Translations under genes and position numbers: made by a program
In this document: in pieces, positions 8,219 through 17,176 of the stretch
How the letters are laid out: each line of letters begins with the position of its first letter
Numbering within the stretch: the first letter of the stretch is position 1
NCBI GenBank assembly: GCA_038108875.1
Contig: JAYNII010000009.1
Location: 1-53,711, forward strand
Origin: VMDH01 sp038108875
Lineage (GTDB): Bacteria; Pseudomonadota; Gammaproteobacteria; Magnimaribacterales; D2472
DNA: 53,711 bases
Direction of reading: 5' to 3'
Notes under the pieces: model-generated
Told to the model about the DNA's origin: nothing
The model's database searches: none
The model's input: the letters and a program-made list of their open reading frames with translations, nothing else

Positions 8219-9472
8219 ATGATTTTTGAATTAAGAAAAGAAGCGCAAGATCTTTTAGACAGAGTTAAAGAGTTCATGGAAAGAGAAATTTACCCAAGTG
8301 AACAGACTTATTCAAATCAGGTTGAAGAGGGAGGCAGATGGTGTGTTCCTCCAATTTTGGAAGAGCTTAAATTAAAAGCAAAGAATGCCAGGCTTTGGAA
8401 TCTTTTTTTACCAGAAAGTGAATACGGGGCTGGCTTAACAAATCTAGAGTATGCCCATCTTGCTGAACAAATGGGCAGGAGTGGAATTGCTTCAGAAGTT
8501 TTCAATTGCTCTGCTCCGGATACGGGCAACATGGAAGTTTTAGTTCGTTATGGTTCAGATGCTCAAAAAGAACAGTGGTTGAAACCTCTTCTAAATGGAG
8601 AAATTAGATCTGCCTTTGGTATGACAGAACCAGGAGTTGCCTCATCCGATGCTACCAACATGGCAGCCACAGCTGTGCTAGATGGAGATGAATACGTTAT
8701 CAACGGCGAGAAGTGGTGGACGTCAGGGGCTGGAGATCCTAGATGTAAAATAATAATTTTTATGTGTGTAACTGACCAAGATCCTGATGCGCCCAGACAT
8801 AAGCGACACTCTATGATCCTTGTCCCAACAGGTACTAAAGGTATTGAAACTAGAAAAATGATGCATGTATTTGGATATGATGATGCACCACATGGTCATG
8901 CACATCTTAAATTTAATAATGTCAGAGTGCCAAAAAGCAATATGCTTTTGGGAGAAGGCAGAGGATTTGAAATAGCACAAGGTAGGCTTGGACCAGGAAG
9001 GATTCACCATTGCATGCGGGCAATTGGTCTAGGAGAAAGAGCACTTGAGCTCATGTGCAAAAGAGGCTTGTCAAGAGTAGCTTTTGGCAAACCTATAGTC
9101 CATTTAGGTGGTAACTTTGATGTTATTGCCAATTCAAGAATTGAGCTCAATATGGCAAGACTATTGACATTACAAGCTGCACATATGATGGATACTGTTG
9201 GGAATAAAATCGCTGCCAGTGAAATTGCCCAAATAAAAGTTATCGTGCCAAATATTGTCTGTGATATTGTTGATAGAGCCATTCAAATGCATGGTGGGGC
9301 TGGGGTTTCTCAAGTATTCCCATTAGCAAAAATGTATGCTGGCATGAGGACTTTACGATTAGCAGATGGTCCAGATGAAGTGCATAGAAGAGCAATAGCA
9401 AGATACGAGCTTGGTAAATACTCTGTCAATGCATCCGGAGAAGTCGAATCTTCTGAAGTTTCAAGATCATAA
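8219..9472 (+). CDS. Acyl-CoA dehydrogenase family protein
   Basis: FAD-dependent acyl-CoA dehydrogenase of 417 residues, predicted to introduce the alpha-beta double bond in acyl-CoA. The flavin- and substrate-binding segment FGMTEPGVASSDATNM (about residues 137-152), the GEKWWTSGAG beta domain and the C-terminal MHGGAGVSQ and RTLRLADGPDEVHRR motifs match the ACAD10/11-like branch. The start is supported by an AGGAGAAGG ribosome binding site. It faces the LysR gene and is followed three bases after its stop by exonuclease I, an unexpected pairing that may simply reflect compaction. Substrate chain length is unknown. Confidence 0.92.
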   Translation: MIFELRKEAQDLLDRVKEFMEREIYPSEQTYSNQVEEGGRWCVPPILEELKLKAKNARLWNLFLPESEYGAGLTNLEYAHLAEQMGRSGIASEVFNCSAPDTGNMEVLVRYGSDAQKEQWLKPLLNGEIRSAFGMTEPGVASSDATNMAATAVLDGDEYVINGEKWWTSGAGDPRCKIIIFMCVTDQDPDAPRHKRHSMILVPTGTKGIETRKMMHVFGYDDAPHGHAHLKFNNVRVPKSNMLLGEGRGFEIAQGRLGPGRIHHCMRAIGLGERALELMCKRGLSRVAFGKPIVHLGGNFDVIANSRIELNMARLLTLQAAHMMDTVGNKIAASEIAQIKVIVPNIVCDIVDRAIQMHGGAGVSQVFPLAKMYAGMRTLRLADGPDEVHRRAIARYELGKYSVNASGEVESSEVSRS

Positions 9473-9475
9473 AAC

Positions 9476-10873
9476 GTGTCATGGAATAACTTGATTTTTT
9501 ACGATACCGAAACATCCGGTATTAACAAAGATTATTCACAAATCCTGCAGTGCGGTTCAATAAGAACCAATGCTTTCTTTGACATTATAGCATCCCATAA
9601 TACTCATTCATTCCCATTACCTTGGGTCATTCCTCAACCGAGAGCAATGCTTACCAATAAAAAAACTTTTGTCTTTAAAGCTAATACTTCACATTACGAA
9701 ATGATGTTAGATATTCATAGGCAGTGGAGGCAATGGACAATTGATGAGCCAGCCGTATTTGTAACCTACAATGGTCATAGTTTCGACGAAGAGCTCATTA
9801 GGAGACAATTCTATTGGAACCTCTTAGACATTTACCTAACTAATACTAACGGTAACGGAAGGCTGGATATGTTATTAATGATGCATGCATTGGCATGCTT
9901 CGCTCCAAGCGCCTTAAAGATACCTCTTTTCGAAGAGGGCCCCAACATTTCTCTCAAACTAGAAGATATTTCAAAAGAAAATGGGCTAAACACCTCAAAT
10001 GCACATGATGCGATGGCTGATTGCCAGTTTATGATTGATCTTTTTAAAAAGATTCAGGCAGCAAATCCTGATTTTATCTCTTACTTCATTTCAACTTCTA
10101 CAAAATCAGGTATCCAAGAAAAATTACAGCTAGAGGGTTTTTTTGGACTTGCAGAGGTTTTCAAAAGACAAAAATTTCAATGGCCAGTTGTTCCATGCGG
10201 CTCTGATTTGGAGAGACCAAATTATGTTGCTTTATTCGATTTGGGCCATGATCCAGATGAAATTTTTGATCTTGATGCATCAGAAATCAATAAGATGATT
10301 CAAGACTCCTCAAAAGATAACCCTATAAAAAAATGTCAAATTAATAAAACAATTCCGCTTTGTCCAAGCAACCTTATTGAGGATAAAAATATTTTTGATA
10401 TCCACTTTGATGTCTTGGAAGAGAGAGCTAGAAAGATTCGTGAGAACATAGATTTTCAACAAACCGTCTCTCAGGCTTTATCAGATAGAATATTTAATTC
10501 AAAAGAGCCTAACACTATTGAAGAATCTATTTATACAGGTGGATTTCCCTCATCTGCTGATAAATCTTTGATGGATGATTTTCACAGATATCCCTCAGCT
10601 CACGAAAGAATTAAGATAGCTAGAAATATTAGGGATGATCGCTTTCGTTTATTTGCCGAAAGACTTATTTGCCAAATTTATCCTGTAGAAGCACCTGAAG
10701 ATATGCAATTCAGGTATAAAGAGCTCATAGCATCTAGAATCGGAGAGGATGGTCCATGGGGGTCATTAGATAAATCTTCTAAAGAAATTGAGAAACTATT
10801 GGGAGAACTTTCTTCCGAAGAAGAACATACTATTCTCAAAGACATTAAGACTTATCTAAACAGTTTAGGTTAA
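9476..10873 (+). CDS. sbcB: Exodeoxyribonuclease I
   Basis: Degrades single-stranded DNA 3' to 5' in recombination and mismatch repair. The N-terminal DEDDh exonuclease fold has DTETSG (D10, E12), YNGHSFDEEL and NAHDAMADC, the last carrying the catalytic His and Asp. It is followed by the SH3-like and helical exonuclease I C-terminal domain with the family block GGFPSSADKSLMDDFH. At 465 residues it is close to the E. coli length. Translation starts at GTG three bases after the acyl-CoA dehydrogenase stop; no in-frame ATG lies near. The gene ends 48 bases before tRNA-Val. Confidence 0.92.
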   Translation: MSWNNLIFYDTETSGINKDYSQILQCGSIRTNAFFDIIASHNTHSFPLPWVIPQPRAMLTNKKTFVFKANTSHYEMMLDIHRQWRQWTIDEPAVFVTYNGHSFDEELIRRQFYWNLLDIYLTNTNGNGRLDMLLMMHALACFAPSALKIPLFEEGPNISLKLEDISKENGLNTSNAHDAMADCQFMIDLFKKIQAANPDFISYFISTSTKSGIQEKLQLEGFFGLAEVFKRQKFQWPVVPCGSDLERPNYVALFDLGHDPDEIFDLDASEINKMIQDSSKDNPIKKCQINKTIPLCPSNLIEDKNIFDIHFDVLEERARKIRENIDFQQTVSQALSDRIFNSKEPNTIEESIYTGGFPSSADKSLMDDFHRYPSAHERIKIARNIRDDRFRLFAERLICQIYPVEAPEDMQFRYKELIASRIGEDGPWGSLDKSSKEIEKLLGELSSEEEHTILKDIKTYLNSLG

Positions 10874-10900
10874 AGTTAACCCTCAATTTAAAAAATTTTG

Positions 10901-10906
10901 TATAAT
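10901..10906 (+). promoter_or_regulatory. -10 element of the tRNA-Val(GAC) promoter
   Basis: A consensus TATAAT lies 15 bases upstream of the mature tRNA 5' end, in the short AT-rich gap after sbcB. No good -35 hexamer is seen at 16-18 bases upstream (closest TAACCC), so this may be a strong -10-driven promoter. Confidence 0.55.
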
Positions 10907-10921
10907 TCTTAACTTTTAAAT

Positions 10922-10998
10922 AGACTCGTAGCTCAGCTGGTTAGAGCGCTGTCTTGACATGGCAGAGGTCGGTGGTTCAAGTCCACTCGGGTCTACCA
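10922..10998 (+). tRNA. tRNA-Val (anticodon GAC)
   Basis: A 77-base cloverleaf. The acceptor AGACTCG pairs with CGGGTCT with one G-T. The D stem is GCTC/GAGC, the anticodon stem CTGTC/GGCAG has loop TTGACAT, and the T arm GGTGG/CCACT has loop TTCAAGT. The CCA end is encoded. A second valine tRNA with anticodon TAC lies at 33869. Confidence 0.97.
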
Positions 10999-11083
10999 TC
11001 TTGCATTCCCTTCATCCAAAAAATAATCATATAAATATATCAATGGTGTTACAGCAAAACTTTTTTGCTGAAAGTATAAACCA

Positions 11084-12169
11084 CTATTTTGATGGAAGTT
11101 GTTCTACGTAAAGTGAGGTTGAGGGGTAGGCAAATTCAGAGCCATTGCTTCTAACTATTTCGATAATCTTAAGAATTAATTCTTCTTTCAGAGACATATA
11201 ATCACCAAAGGACATGCCAGCATTTGCAAAACAAATAATTCGAACATCGATTGAGCTTGCACCCAGTGCAACTATTTTTGCAAAGGAAGCCTGATTTGGA
11301 TTTTGTATAAATTGACCAGAATTTATGAATGTAGTTATATCTTTGGTAATTTTCACAAGTTGATCTTTGGTGGTGCTGTAGAGGAGGTTAATAATCCAAT
11401 CAACTTTTCTAAAATCCATATTTCCATGATTTATGAGTTGAAAATCTGAAAGATCTTTATTGGGAATAATCATCGGAGAGGTATCAAACAATCTAATTTG
11501 AGTCGAGCGAAAACCTATTTTCTCAACAACTCCATGCAACTGCCCGCTCACTTCTATGCGATCTCCTGGTTGAAATCTGTTTTCTCCAATTATTAATAAT
11601 CCTGCAATTAAGTTTTTAAATAACTCCTGAGCTCCTAAAGCCACTGCAACAGAAAATATTCCGAGTCCTGCTACCAAAGGCCCAATTTGAATTCCAAAAA
11701 TATCAAGGATAATTCCCAAGCCCACAATCCAGATCACTAATTTTGCAGCTCTTTGAATCCAAATGGACATAGATTCAGTAAGCAAAGAAGTAGAACTCAA
11801 AATTCTAAAAATTGGCGGAATGAGGTTTGCTAAGACATTAAAAATTGTAAAAGCTATGACTGCTCTTATAAGCTTGGTTGCAATCTCGTTTGCTAACCCT
11901 TCAAAAGGCAAATACACAAAAATAACATACAAGGCTAGGGTAATTGGTATAAAGGCAAGAGGTTTTTTTACATCTGTGAAGATATCTTCCTGCGCATCAA
12001 CTGAACGGTGCAGCAGTTTTAAGACAATAGTAATTACCTTGGAGATAAAAATGCCTCTAACTAGGACTGCAAAAAACAAGATAAATAGGCAGACTATAAT
12101 ATCTGTAAGATTGATCCCTAAAAGACCTTGTTGCCAAACTTGCTTAACAAGATTAATAAAATTATCCAT
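11084..12169 (-). CDS. Small-conductance mechanosensitive channel, MscS family
   Basis: A 361-residue inner-membrane channel that opens on hypo-osmotic shock. About four or five hydrophobic segments precede the conserved pore helix (LGIFSVAVALGAQELFKNLIAG, in two halves, about residues 170-191). The beta domain signature follows, RFQPGDRIEVSG, then VEKIGFRSTQIRLFD and the NKDLSD motif. The C-terminal alpha/beta cage domain is complete. It is divergent from the voltage-gated cation channel gene with a 64-base gap. Confidence 0.92.
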   Translation of the reverse strand: MDNFINLVKQVWQQGLLGINLTDIIVCLFILFFAVLVRGIFISKVITIVLKLLHRSVDAQEDIFTDVKKPLAFIPITLALYVIFVYLPFEGLANEIATKLIRAVIAFTIFNVLANLIPPIFRILSSTSLLTESMSIWIQRAAKLVIWIVGLGIILDIFGIQIGPLVAGLGIFSVAVALGAQELFKNLIAGLLIIGENRFQPGDRIEVSGQLHGVVEKIGFRSTQIRLFDTSPMIIPNKDLSDFQLINHGNMDFRKVDWIINLLYSTTKDQLVKITKDITTFINSGQFIQNPNQASFAKIVALGASSIDVRIICFANAGMSFGDYMSLKEELILKIIEIVRSNGSEFAYPSTSLYVEQLPSK

Positions 12170-12233
12170 TATTTAATGCATTTAATTTATTTAATTATCA
12201 ACTATGATACAAGAGATAGAGAATAAATAGCTA

Positions 12234-12935
12234 ATGCAAAATATAGTCAACAAAGTCAGAGCTTTTCGTGATGCCCCATTATTTAATGTTGTTGTCATCG
12301 GAGTAATTGTATTTTCTGCTATTTATGCAGGAGTCAGCTCGTACGATTTAGATACAAGATTTGAGCCAATCATAAGTGTACTGGATTATGCTATTACTAT
12401 TTTTTTCTTAGTTGAAATAATTATCAGAATTTTTGCAGAGAAATCACTTAAAGATTTTTTGAAGGACGGCTGGAATATTTTTGATACCCTTATTGTTTGT
12501 TTGAGTCTTATTCCAGTAGGTGGATCTGAGACAATCTTTGTTGCAAGATTATTGAGGATTGTTAGGGTTTTAAGGATCATTACGGTCGTACCAGAATTTA
12601 GAGGTATCATAGAGTCTTTAATTCAGTCCTTGCCAAGAGTAAGTTTTATAGCTTTGTTGTTGTTTATTTTTATGTATATCTGGGCTGCTATCGGCACTAT
12701 GTTTTTTGAATCCATTGATCCTGATAGGTGGGGTGACATTGGAAAAGCTCTAACAACTCTTACTCAGGTTGCTACTTACGATGATTGGGGAGCGATTATG
12801 AAAGTCCTTTCATCACATTATTTCTGGGTTCCTTTGTACTTTATAAGCTACATAATTATAAATGCAGTAATACTGCTAAATATGGTTATCGGGGTTATCG
12901 TAGAAGTGATGATTCGTAATAAAGATCTTAATTAA
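12234..12935 (+). CDS. Voltage-gated cation channel, bacterial Nav/Cav type
   Basis: A 233-residue single-domain six-helix channel of the NaChBac family that should assemble as a tetramer. The S4 voltage sensor has four arginines at three-residue steps (R105, R108, R111, R114). The pore helix and selectivity filter read TQVATYDDWGA, with T181-Y182-D183-D184-W185. Known sodium channels of this group carry LESW here, whereas the engineered calcium-selective version carries LDDW, so Ca2+ permeation is a real possibility. The length is short: the C-terminal coiled coil of NaChBac is largely absent, as only about 12 residues follow S6. Confidence 0.9.
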   Translation: MQNIVNKVRAFRDAPLFNVVVIGVIVFSAIYAGVSSYDLDTRFEPIISVLDYAITIFFLVEIIIRIFAEKSLKDFLKDGWNIFDTLIVCLSLIPVGGSETIFVARLLRIVRVLRIITVVPEFRGIIESLIQSLPRVSFIALLLFIFMYIWAAIGTMFFESIDPDRWGDIGKALTTLTQVATYDDWGAIMKVLSSHYFWVPLYFISYIIINAVILLNMVIGVIVEVMIRNKDLN

Positions 12936-13875
12936 AGCATTCTGAAAATCTTTCTTCATCAACATTACCTCCCGATAGGGTAACTAAGACAGTTTGTTGA
13001 TGAAACAAATTTAAATTTTCTATTACACATGCGAGGGCAACAGCGCCACTCGGTTCAAGCTTTATTTTGAATTCTTGAAATGCTAGTTTCATAGCACCTA
13101 TAACTTTGTCCTCTGATACTGCTAAACCTGATGAGAAAATTTTTCGATTAATCTCATAGGTTTTTTCTCCAGGTATTGGTGTCAGTACACCATCACAAAT
13201 TCCCATATGAGTATTTTCACAGAAAACTCTTTTACCAGTTTCTAAAGAAATTTTGTGATCATCCCATCCAATAGGTTCCGCGGTATAAAGTTTTATATTT
13301 GGAAATGCATATTTTAAATAAGAACCTACTCCAGCAGCCAAACCTCCGCCTCCAGCGCATATTACAGCACTATCAATCGGAACATCGATTTGTTCACTGA
13401 CTTCAAGCCCACACGTTCCTTGACCGCAAATAGTATCAATATCGTCATAGGGTTTAATCAAAGTTAAGCCTCTTGAATGACACAGCTCTTCACCCATTTC
13501 TTCCCTATTGTCGAGAATCCTGTCATAGAAAATTATTTCAGATTCATATGATTGAATCTGAGTTAATTTTTTTTTGGGGATGTCTTTTGGAATAATAAGG
13601 ACAGCTTTTGTGCCGAGACACTTCGCCGCAAACGCAACTCCTATGGCGTGGTTACCTGAAGAATAGGCAACTACCCCTTGTGCTAATTGATCTTTATTTA
13701 ATTTGCTAACTGCATAAATGGCACCTCTTAATTTAAATGAACCAGTGGGCTGCAAATTTTCTGCTTTTAACAAAAGCCTTCCGAGCAACAGATTATTTAG
13801 GTTCTGCGATTCCAGTATTGGTGTTGGTTTTACAAAACGACTAACTACAGAAGCAGCTTCTTTAATATTATGAAT
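12928..13875 (-). CDS. Threonine/serine dehydratase-type PLP enzyme (unconventional start)
   Basis: Fold-type II PLP enzyme of the TdcB/IlvA and serine racemase group. It carries the PLP lysine motif TGSFKLRGA, SSGNHAIGVA, the phosphate-binding glycine loop CAGGGGLAAG and the late LSGGNVD. Using the first canonical start (TTG at 13788) would remove the conserved N-terminal helix. In-frame codons upstream encode IKEAASVV, FVKPTPIL and then the LLKAENLQ region, all typical of the family. There is no in-frame ATG, GTG or TTG in that stretch; an ATT at 13875-13873 is the best-placed initiator. The product would be about 316 residues. A regulatory ACT domain is absent, so it is catabolic-like. Confidence 0.8.
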   Translation of the reverse strand: MHNIKEAASVVSRFVKPTPILESQNLNNLLLGRLLLKAENLQPTGSFKLRGAIYAVSKLNKDQLAQGVVAYSSGNHAIGVAFAAKCLGTKAVLIIPKDIPKKKLTQIQSYESEIIFYDRILDNREEMGEELCHSRGLTLIKPYDDIDTICGQGTCGLEVSEQIDVPIDSAVICAGGGGLAAGVGSYLKYAFPNIKLYTAEPIGWDDHKISLETGKRVFCENTHMGICDGVLTPIPGEKTYEINRKIFSSGLAVSEDKVIGAMKLAFQEFKIKLEPSGAVALACVIENLNLFHQQTVLVTLSGGNVDEERFSECFN

Positions 13876-13891
13876 GGTAGATCTATGAGAA

Positions 13892-14599
13892 TTATTTATT
13901 TTTCGTAATCCAATCTTTGATGCCCAGAGGAAGGTAAATCAAGTAAAACATCACAACAGCCAAAGGTATAGTGACCAAAATATGAAAAGGTGGGTCTGGA
14001 AATAAATCTAATAAAGAAGCTCCGTCAGGCCTTTTCTTTAAATACCAAAAATTAGCATCTTCACCCAAGATAAAATTAGCTATATATATTCCAGCAAGAA
14101 GTACCAAGGTTACCTTAATTACATTAAAAACATCTTTAAGGTAGGGTCTTTCTTCTAAAGCAATTACCGCGTAAAAGACTCCCAGTAAAACTAAAGTATG
14201 GCCATAAAAGAACTGCCAATATTCCGAACTAGGAGGGCCAAACTCAATGTCTGGAGTAAGCAAGGCCATGGATGCGCCACTAATGCCCCAAAAAAAGGCA
14301 CAATTGAAGAGTAGTTTATTGTTATTAAAGAAATACAATGCTATGGCTAAAGCAGAAAGATCGCACATGTGCAATGGAAACATTTCTTGCCAATTAAGCC
14401 CCAGGGTGAAGTTGTAATAGAGATTATTGGTAATTTCATGCACAAATATTAGACACGCAATCCCAATACCAATACCCCATTGAGTTTTTTTATCTTTACC
14501 TCTAAAAAAAAATGGTACCCCAGTAATAATAATAAATATTAAAAGCAAAGTTGCTAAATGTTCGGTACCGAAGATTGCAAAAGGTTTTAATTGAACCAT
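13892..14599 (-). CDS. YwaF/TIGR02206-like integral membrane protein
   Basis: A 235-residue protein with about seven hydrophobic helices. The motifs FGTEHLATLLL near the N-terminus, FPLHMCDLSALA and FFYGHTLVLLG match the YwaF family, which is distantly related to eukaryotic TMEM164. The conserved His/Cys and Gly-His positions lie near membrane faces as expected for that fold. In TMEM164 relatives an acyltransferase role has been proposed; in bacteria the function is unknown. It lies directly upstream of the dehydratase gene on the same strand, and the dehydratase's extended N-terminus begins 17 bases after this stop. Confidence 0.72.
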   Translation of the reverse strand: MVQLKPFAIFGTEHLATLLLIFIIITGVPFFFRGKDKKTQWGIGIGIACLIFVHEITNNLYYNFTLGLNWQEMFPLHMCDLSALAIALYFFNNNKLLFNCAFFWGISGASMALLTPDIEFGPPSSEYWQFFYGHTLVLLGVFYAVIALEERPYLKDVFNVIKVTLVLLAGIYIANFILGEDANFWYLKKRPDGASLLDLFPDPPFHILVTIPLAVVMFYLIYLPLGIKDWITKNK

Positions 14600-14668
14600 T
14601 TAAAAATAACTCTTGTCTGTAGGTGTTTCCAATTTTATAGTAATTTGTGTTGAAAGGAACTAATTTTC

Positions 14669-15181
14669 ATGGACCAAGCAGACTGTTTATTACTTAATGG
14701 AAATGGAAAACCTATAAGTCTTTTTCCGCTTTCTATAATAAGTTGGAAATCAGCTGTAAAGCTTTTTCTCACTAGGGAAGTTTTCCTAGTTAGAGAATAC
14801 AAGGATAAATTTGTGAGATCGCCTTCTTTTGAAATGAAACTTCCAAGCATTCTTATGTTGCCCAAATTTCACCATCATGCTGAACAAGTCAAATTTTCCC
14901 GTCTTAATGTATTCATAAGGGATGGGCACTGCTGTCAGTATTGCCATGAATCTCATGAGCGCAAAGAACTCACTATCGATCACGTTGTCCCAAAATCAAA
15001 AGGCGGCAAAACAGAATGGGAAAACGTAGTGACCTCTTGCAAGAGGTGCAATTTAGCTAAAGGCAGCAAAGATATTAAGCCTGCGAGGATTCCGCAAAAA
15101 CCTAGTGTGGGAGTATTAATCCAATACCATCATTTAGGAAAAAAATTCCCTGACGGGGAGTGGGAAAAATACATTCAATAA
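14669..15181 (+). CDS. HNH endonuclease family protein
   Basis: A 170-residue protein with a C-terminal HNH nuclease domain. It has zinc knuckle cysteines C89-x2-C92, the catalytic DH pair D104-H105, N119, and a second pair C124-x2-C127 (SCKRCN). The N-terminal 75 residues (LLNGNGKPISLFPLS) match the common chromosomal single-gene HNH proteins rather than homing endonucleases. It starts after a GAAAGGAAC ribosome binding site and stands alone between opposite-strand genes, with no intron, phage or toxin-immunity neighbours. Its biological role is unknown. Confidence 0.85.
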   Translation: MDQADCLLLNGNGKPISLFPLSIISWKSAVKLFLTREVFLVREYKDKFVRSPSFEMKLPSILMLPKFHHHAEQVKFSRLNVFIRDGHCCQYCHESHERKELTIDHVVPKSKGGKTEWENVVTSCKRCNLAKGSKDIKPARIPQKPSVGVLIQYHHLGKKFPDGEWEKYIQ

Positions 15182-15192
15182 ATAAATTTAAT

Positions 15193-17121
15193 TTAGAGAT
15201 CTAGAATATCTTTCTTTCTTAATATGGCAGGCAGTATTGCTGATTCTGTCATGCCAGGTTTCCAAAAAATATACAAAGGCACTCCTGAACGTGCATACTT
15301 TTCAAGTCCGACTGCAATTTCTTCATTACGATTAGTCCAGTCGGCTTTGATATACCTTATGTCTTGCTTGGATAAGAAATCTTGAACTTCTTTGGTCCCC
15401 AATACTAATTGCTCATTGGTTTGACAGGTAATACACCAAGCCGCAGTAAAATTAATTAAATAAGCTTGATTTTGCAATCGCAATATATTTTCAGTTTGAA
15501 GACTCCATTGAGCATTTGAATTTTTTTCTGAAACTGAAGATTTTTGAACAGTGCTTGTCAAGAAAAATGCAGTGATAACAAAAATAGCTCCAATGAGAGA
15601 GGCTATCTTTGACTTATGTGAGAGTATCCAAGTCCCAAAGCTTGCAAGCAAACACATTGCTAGAAGAAGTATTAAGTCGTTATCATGGGTTTGTTGTGAA
15701 AAAACCCACAGTAACCAAATTGCGGTTGCAAACATAGGAAAGGCAAAGAACTTTTTAAGTATCTCCATCCATTTGCCAGGTTTGGGAAGTAACTCAATTA
15801 ATTTGGGCTTCCATGCTAAAATCAAGTAAGGCAATGCGAAACCCATGGCTAATGCAATAAAAACCAATAAGCTAACAAAAGAGGGTTGAATGATGGCATA
15901 TCCCAATGCAGCACCCATAAAAGGTGCAGTACAAGGAGAGGCTACAATTACTGCCAAAGCCCCAGTCCAAAAAGAATTACTGAGACCGCTAGTTTGTGTA
16001 ACTGATTGGCTAAAATAAAGATTGCTAATATTAATGTTGATATCGGTTAATAAAATAAAACCAATTATGGTCATTAAAATAGCCAAAGATCCCACTATTT
16101 CAGGAGATTGCAACTGAAAACCCCAGCCAATATATTCACCCGTAGACTTAAGTCCAAGCAAAAGTAAAGAAATAGCTATAAATGTAAATAGAACGCCCCC
16201 GCTAAAAGTAAGAGCATGCATCTTTATCAATGCGGGATTGGAATCCGCTAATTTTAAGAAACTCATAACCTTAAGTGATATCACCGGAAAAACACACGGC
16301 ATTAGGTTCAAAATTATTCCACCTAAAAAGGCAAATAATATGGCTTGCCATAGAAGCAGAGTGGTCTCTTTTGTTGAATCTCTAAAACTTTCTACCAGAT
16401 AAACTTTGTCATCTAAAGCTAGGATTCCTTTTATCCCAGAGAACTCATTTCCTTGTCTAGTTAACTCAATAGCGAAGGTGTTGTCATTTACTTTGGTCAG
16501 AGAGTGAGCGGGCAGATATTCTACAATGTCCTCAGTTTCAACAAATAAGTATGCAGTTTTGGGAGTATTATCATAGGTAAATTCAATAATAATTTTTTCC
16601 TGTGAAGCCTGCACATTCACTGGTATATTTTTGCTAGGGAGTTTTCTTACTGTCTCTAGCAATTCTAATGAATCATGCTTTTCTGAAAGATCAATTGAAA
16701 GAGTGGCATTTTCAGGTATGCAAATATCACTGCAAATAAGAAATTCTATCTTCGCGGAGAGCAATCCTAATGAGGAGTTAGGCTGTTTAAAAACCTTAAA
16801 GGGAAAAATAACAAAATCTTTGTAACCGTAAGTTACAAGAGGATCATAAGGAATAATTTGAGGAATGGGCCAGCTAACATTCTCAATAATAATATCCAAG
16901 TTATGGCTCCATTGCACCGAAAATGGCCCACCAGAATCTCCAGGATTTTTCCAGTAGGTGTGCCAACCCGAATCCATTTGCAGCTTAATACCTACATAAA
17001 AGTACTCATCTGACAAGCTTTTATTTGCGACCAAGCTGGCTTTTGCATGACCGGTGTCAACTTCTTGCGCAGACAAATTAGCTAATGAAATTAGAAAAAA
17101 TGCAGCTAAGAAATTTTTCAT
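15193..17121 (-). CDS. dsbD: Protein-disulfide reductase DsbD/ScsB-like
   Basis: Carries electrons from cytoplasmic thioredoxin across the membrane to periplasmic thiol proteins. The ATG at 17121 is chosen because it opens a signal peptide (ends LSA-QE). Upstream TTG codons lie in the terminator of the preceding gene. Domains in order are a periplasmic DsbD-like alpha domain with YWKNPGDSGGP and Cys pair C130/C134; an eight-helix core with LMPCVFP (C276) and SPCTAPF (C397); and a C-terminal thioredoxin domain with WCITC (C563, C566). All three redox pairs are intact. The length is 642 residues. The N-terminal domain resembles ScsB more than E. coli DsbD. Confidence 0.9.
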   Translation of the reverse strand: MKNFLAAFFLISLANLSAQEVDTGHAKASLVANKSLSDEYFYVGIKLQMDSGWHTYWKNPGDSGGPFSVQWSHNLDIIIENVSWPIPQIIPYDPLVTYGYKDFVIFPFKVFKQPNSSLGLLSAKIEFLICSDICIPENATLSIDLSEKHDSLELLETVRKLPSKNIPVNVQASQEKIIIEFTYDNTPKTAYLFVETEDIVEYLPAHSLTKVNDNTFAIELTRQGNEFSGIKGILALDDKVYLVESFRDSTKETTLLLWQAILFAFLGGIILNLMPCVFPVISLKVMSFLKLADSNPALIKMHALTFSGGVLFTFIAISLLLLGLKSTGEYIGWGFQLQSPEIVGSLAILMTIIGFILLTDININISNLYFSQSVTQTSGLSNSFWTGALAVIVASPCTAPFMGAALGYAIIQPSFVSLLVFIALAMGFALPYLILAWKPKLIELLPKPGKWMEILKKFFAFPMFATAIWLLWVFSQQTHDNDLILLLAMCLLASFGTWILSHKSKIASLIGAIFVITAFFLTSTVQKSSVSEKNSNAQWSLQTENILRLQNQAYLINFTAAWCITCQTNEQLVLGTKEVQDFLSKQDIRYIKADWTNRNEEIAVGLEKYARSGVPLYIFWKPGMTESAILPAILRKKDILDL

Positions 17122-17145
17122 AAAGATGAATATTGTATATAAAAT

Positions 17146-17163
17146 GGGGGGCAATTGCCCCCC
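17146..17163 (-). terminator. Rho-independent terminator of the hsp20 gene
   Basis: An 18-base perfect palindrome, GGGGGGCAATTGCCCCCC, folds into a seven-pair GC stem with an AATT loop 14 bases after the Hsp20 stop. Read on the minus strand it is followed by ATTTTAT. It separates hsp20 from dsbD, whose ATG lies 25 bases further on. Confidence 0.8.
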
Positions 17164-17176
17164 GATTTAGAGTTGA

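Noticed and set aside
11052..11070. CAGCAAAA-CTT-TTTTGCTG hairpin between tRNA-Val and mscS, considered as a bidirectional terminator
   Set aside because: The stem is AT-rich and no T tract follows it in either direction, so termination is not supported.
14669..15181. HNH gene as part of a homing intron, phage or contact-dependent toxin system
   Set aside because: There are no intron boundaries, phage genes, repeats or immunity gene; the protein starts with its own ribosome binding site.
17146..17163. GC-rich palindrome as an operator or replication element
   Set aside because: It lies just after a stop codon and is followed by T-rich sequence on the transcribed strand, which fits a terminator.
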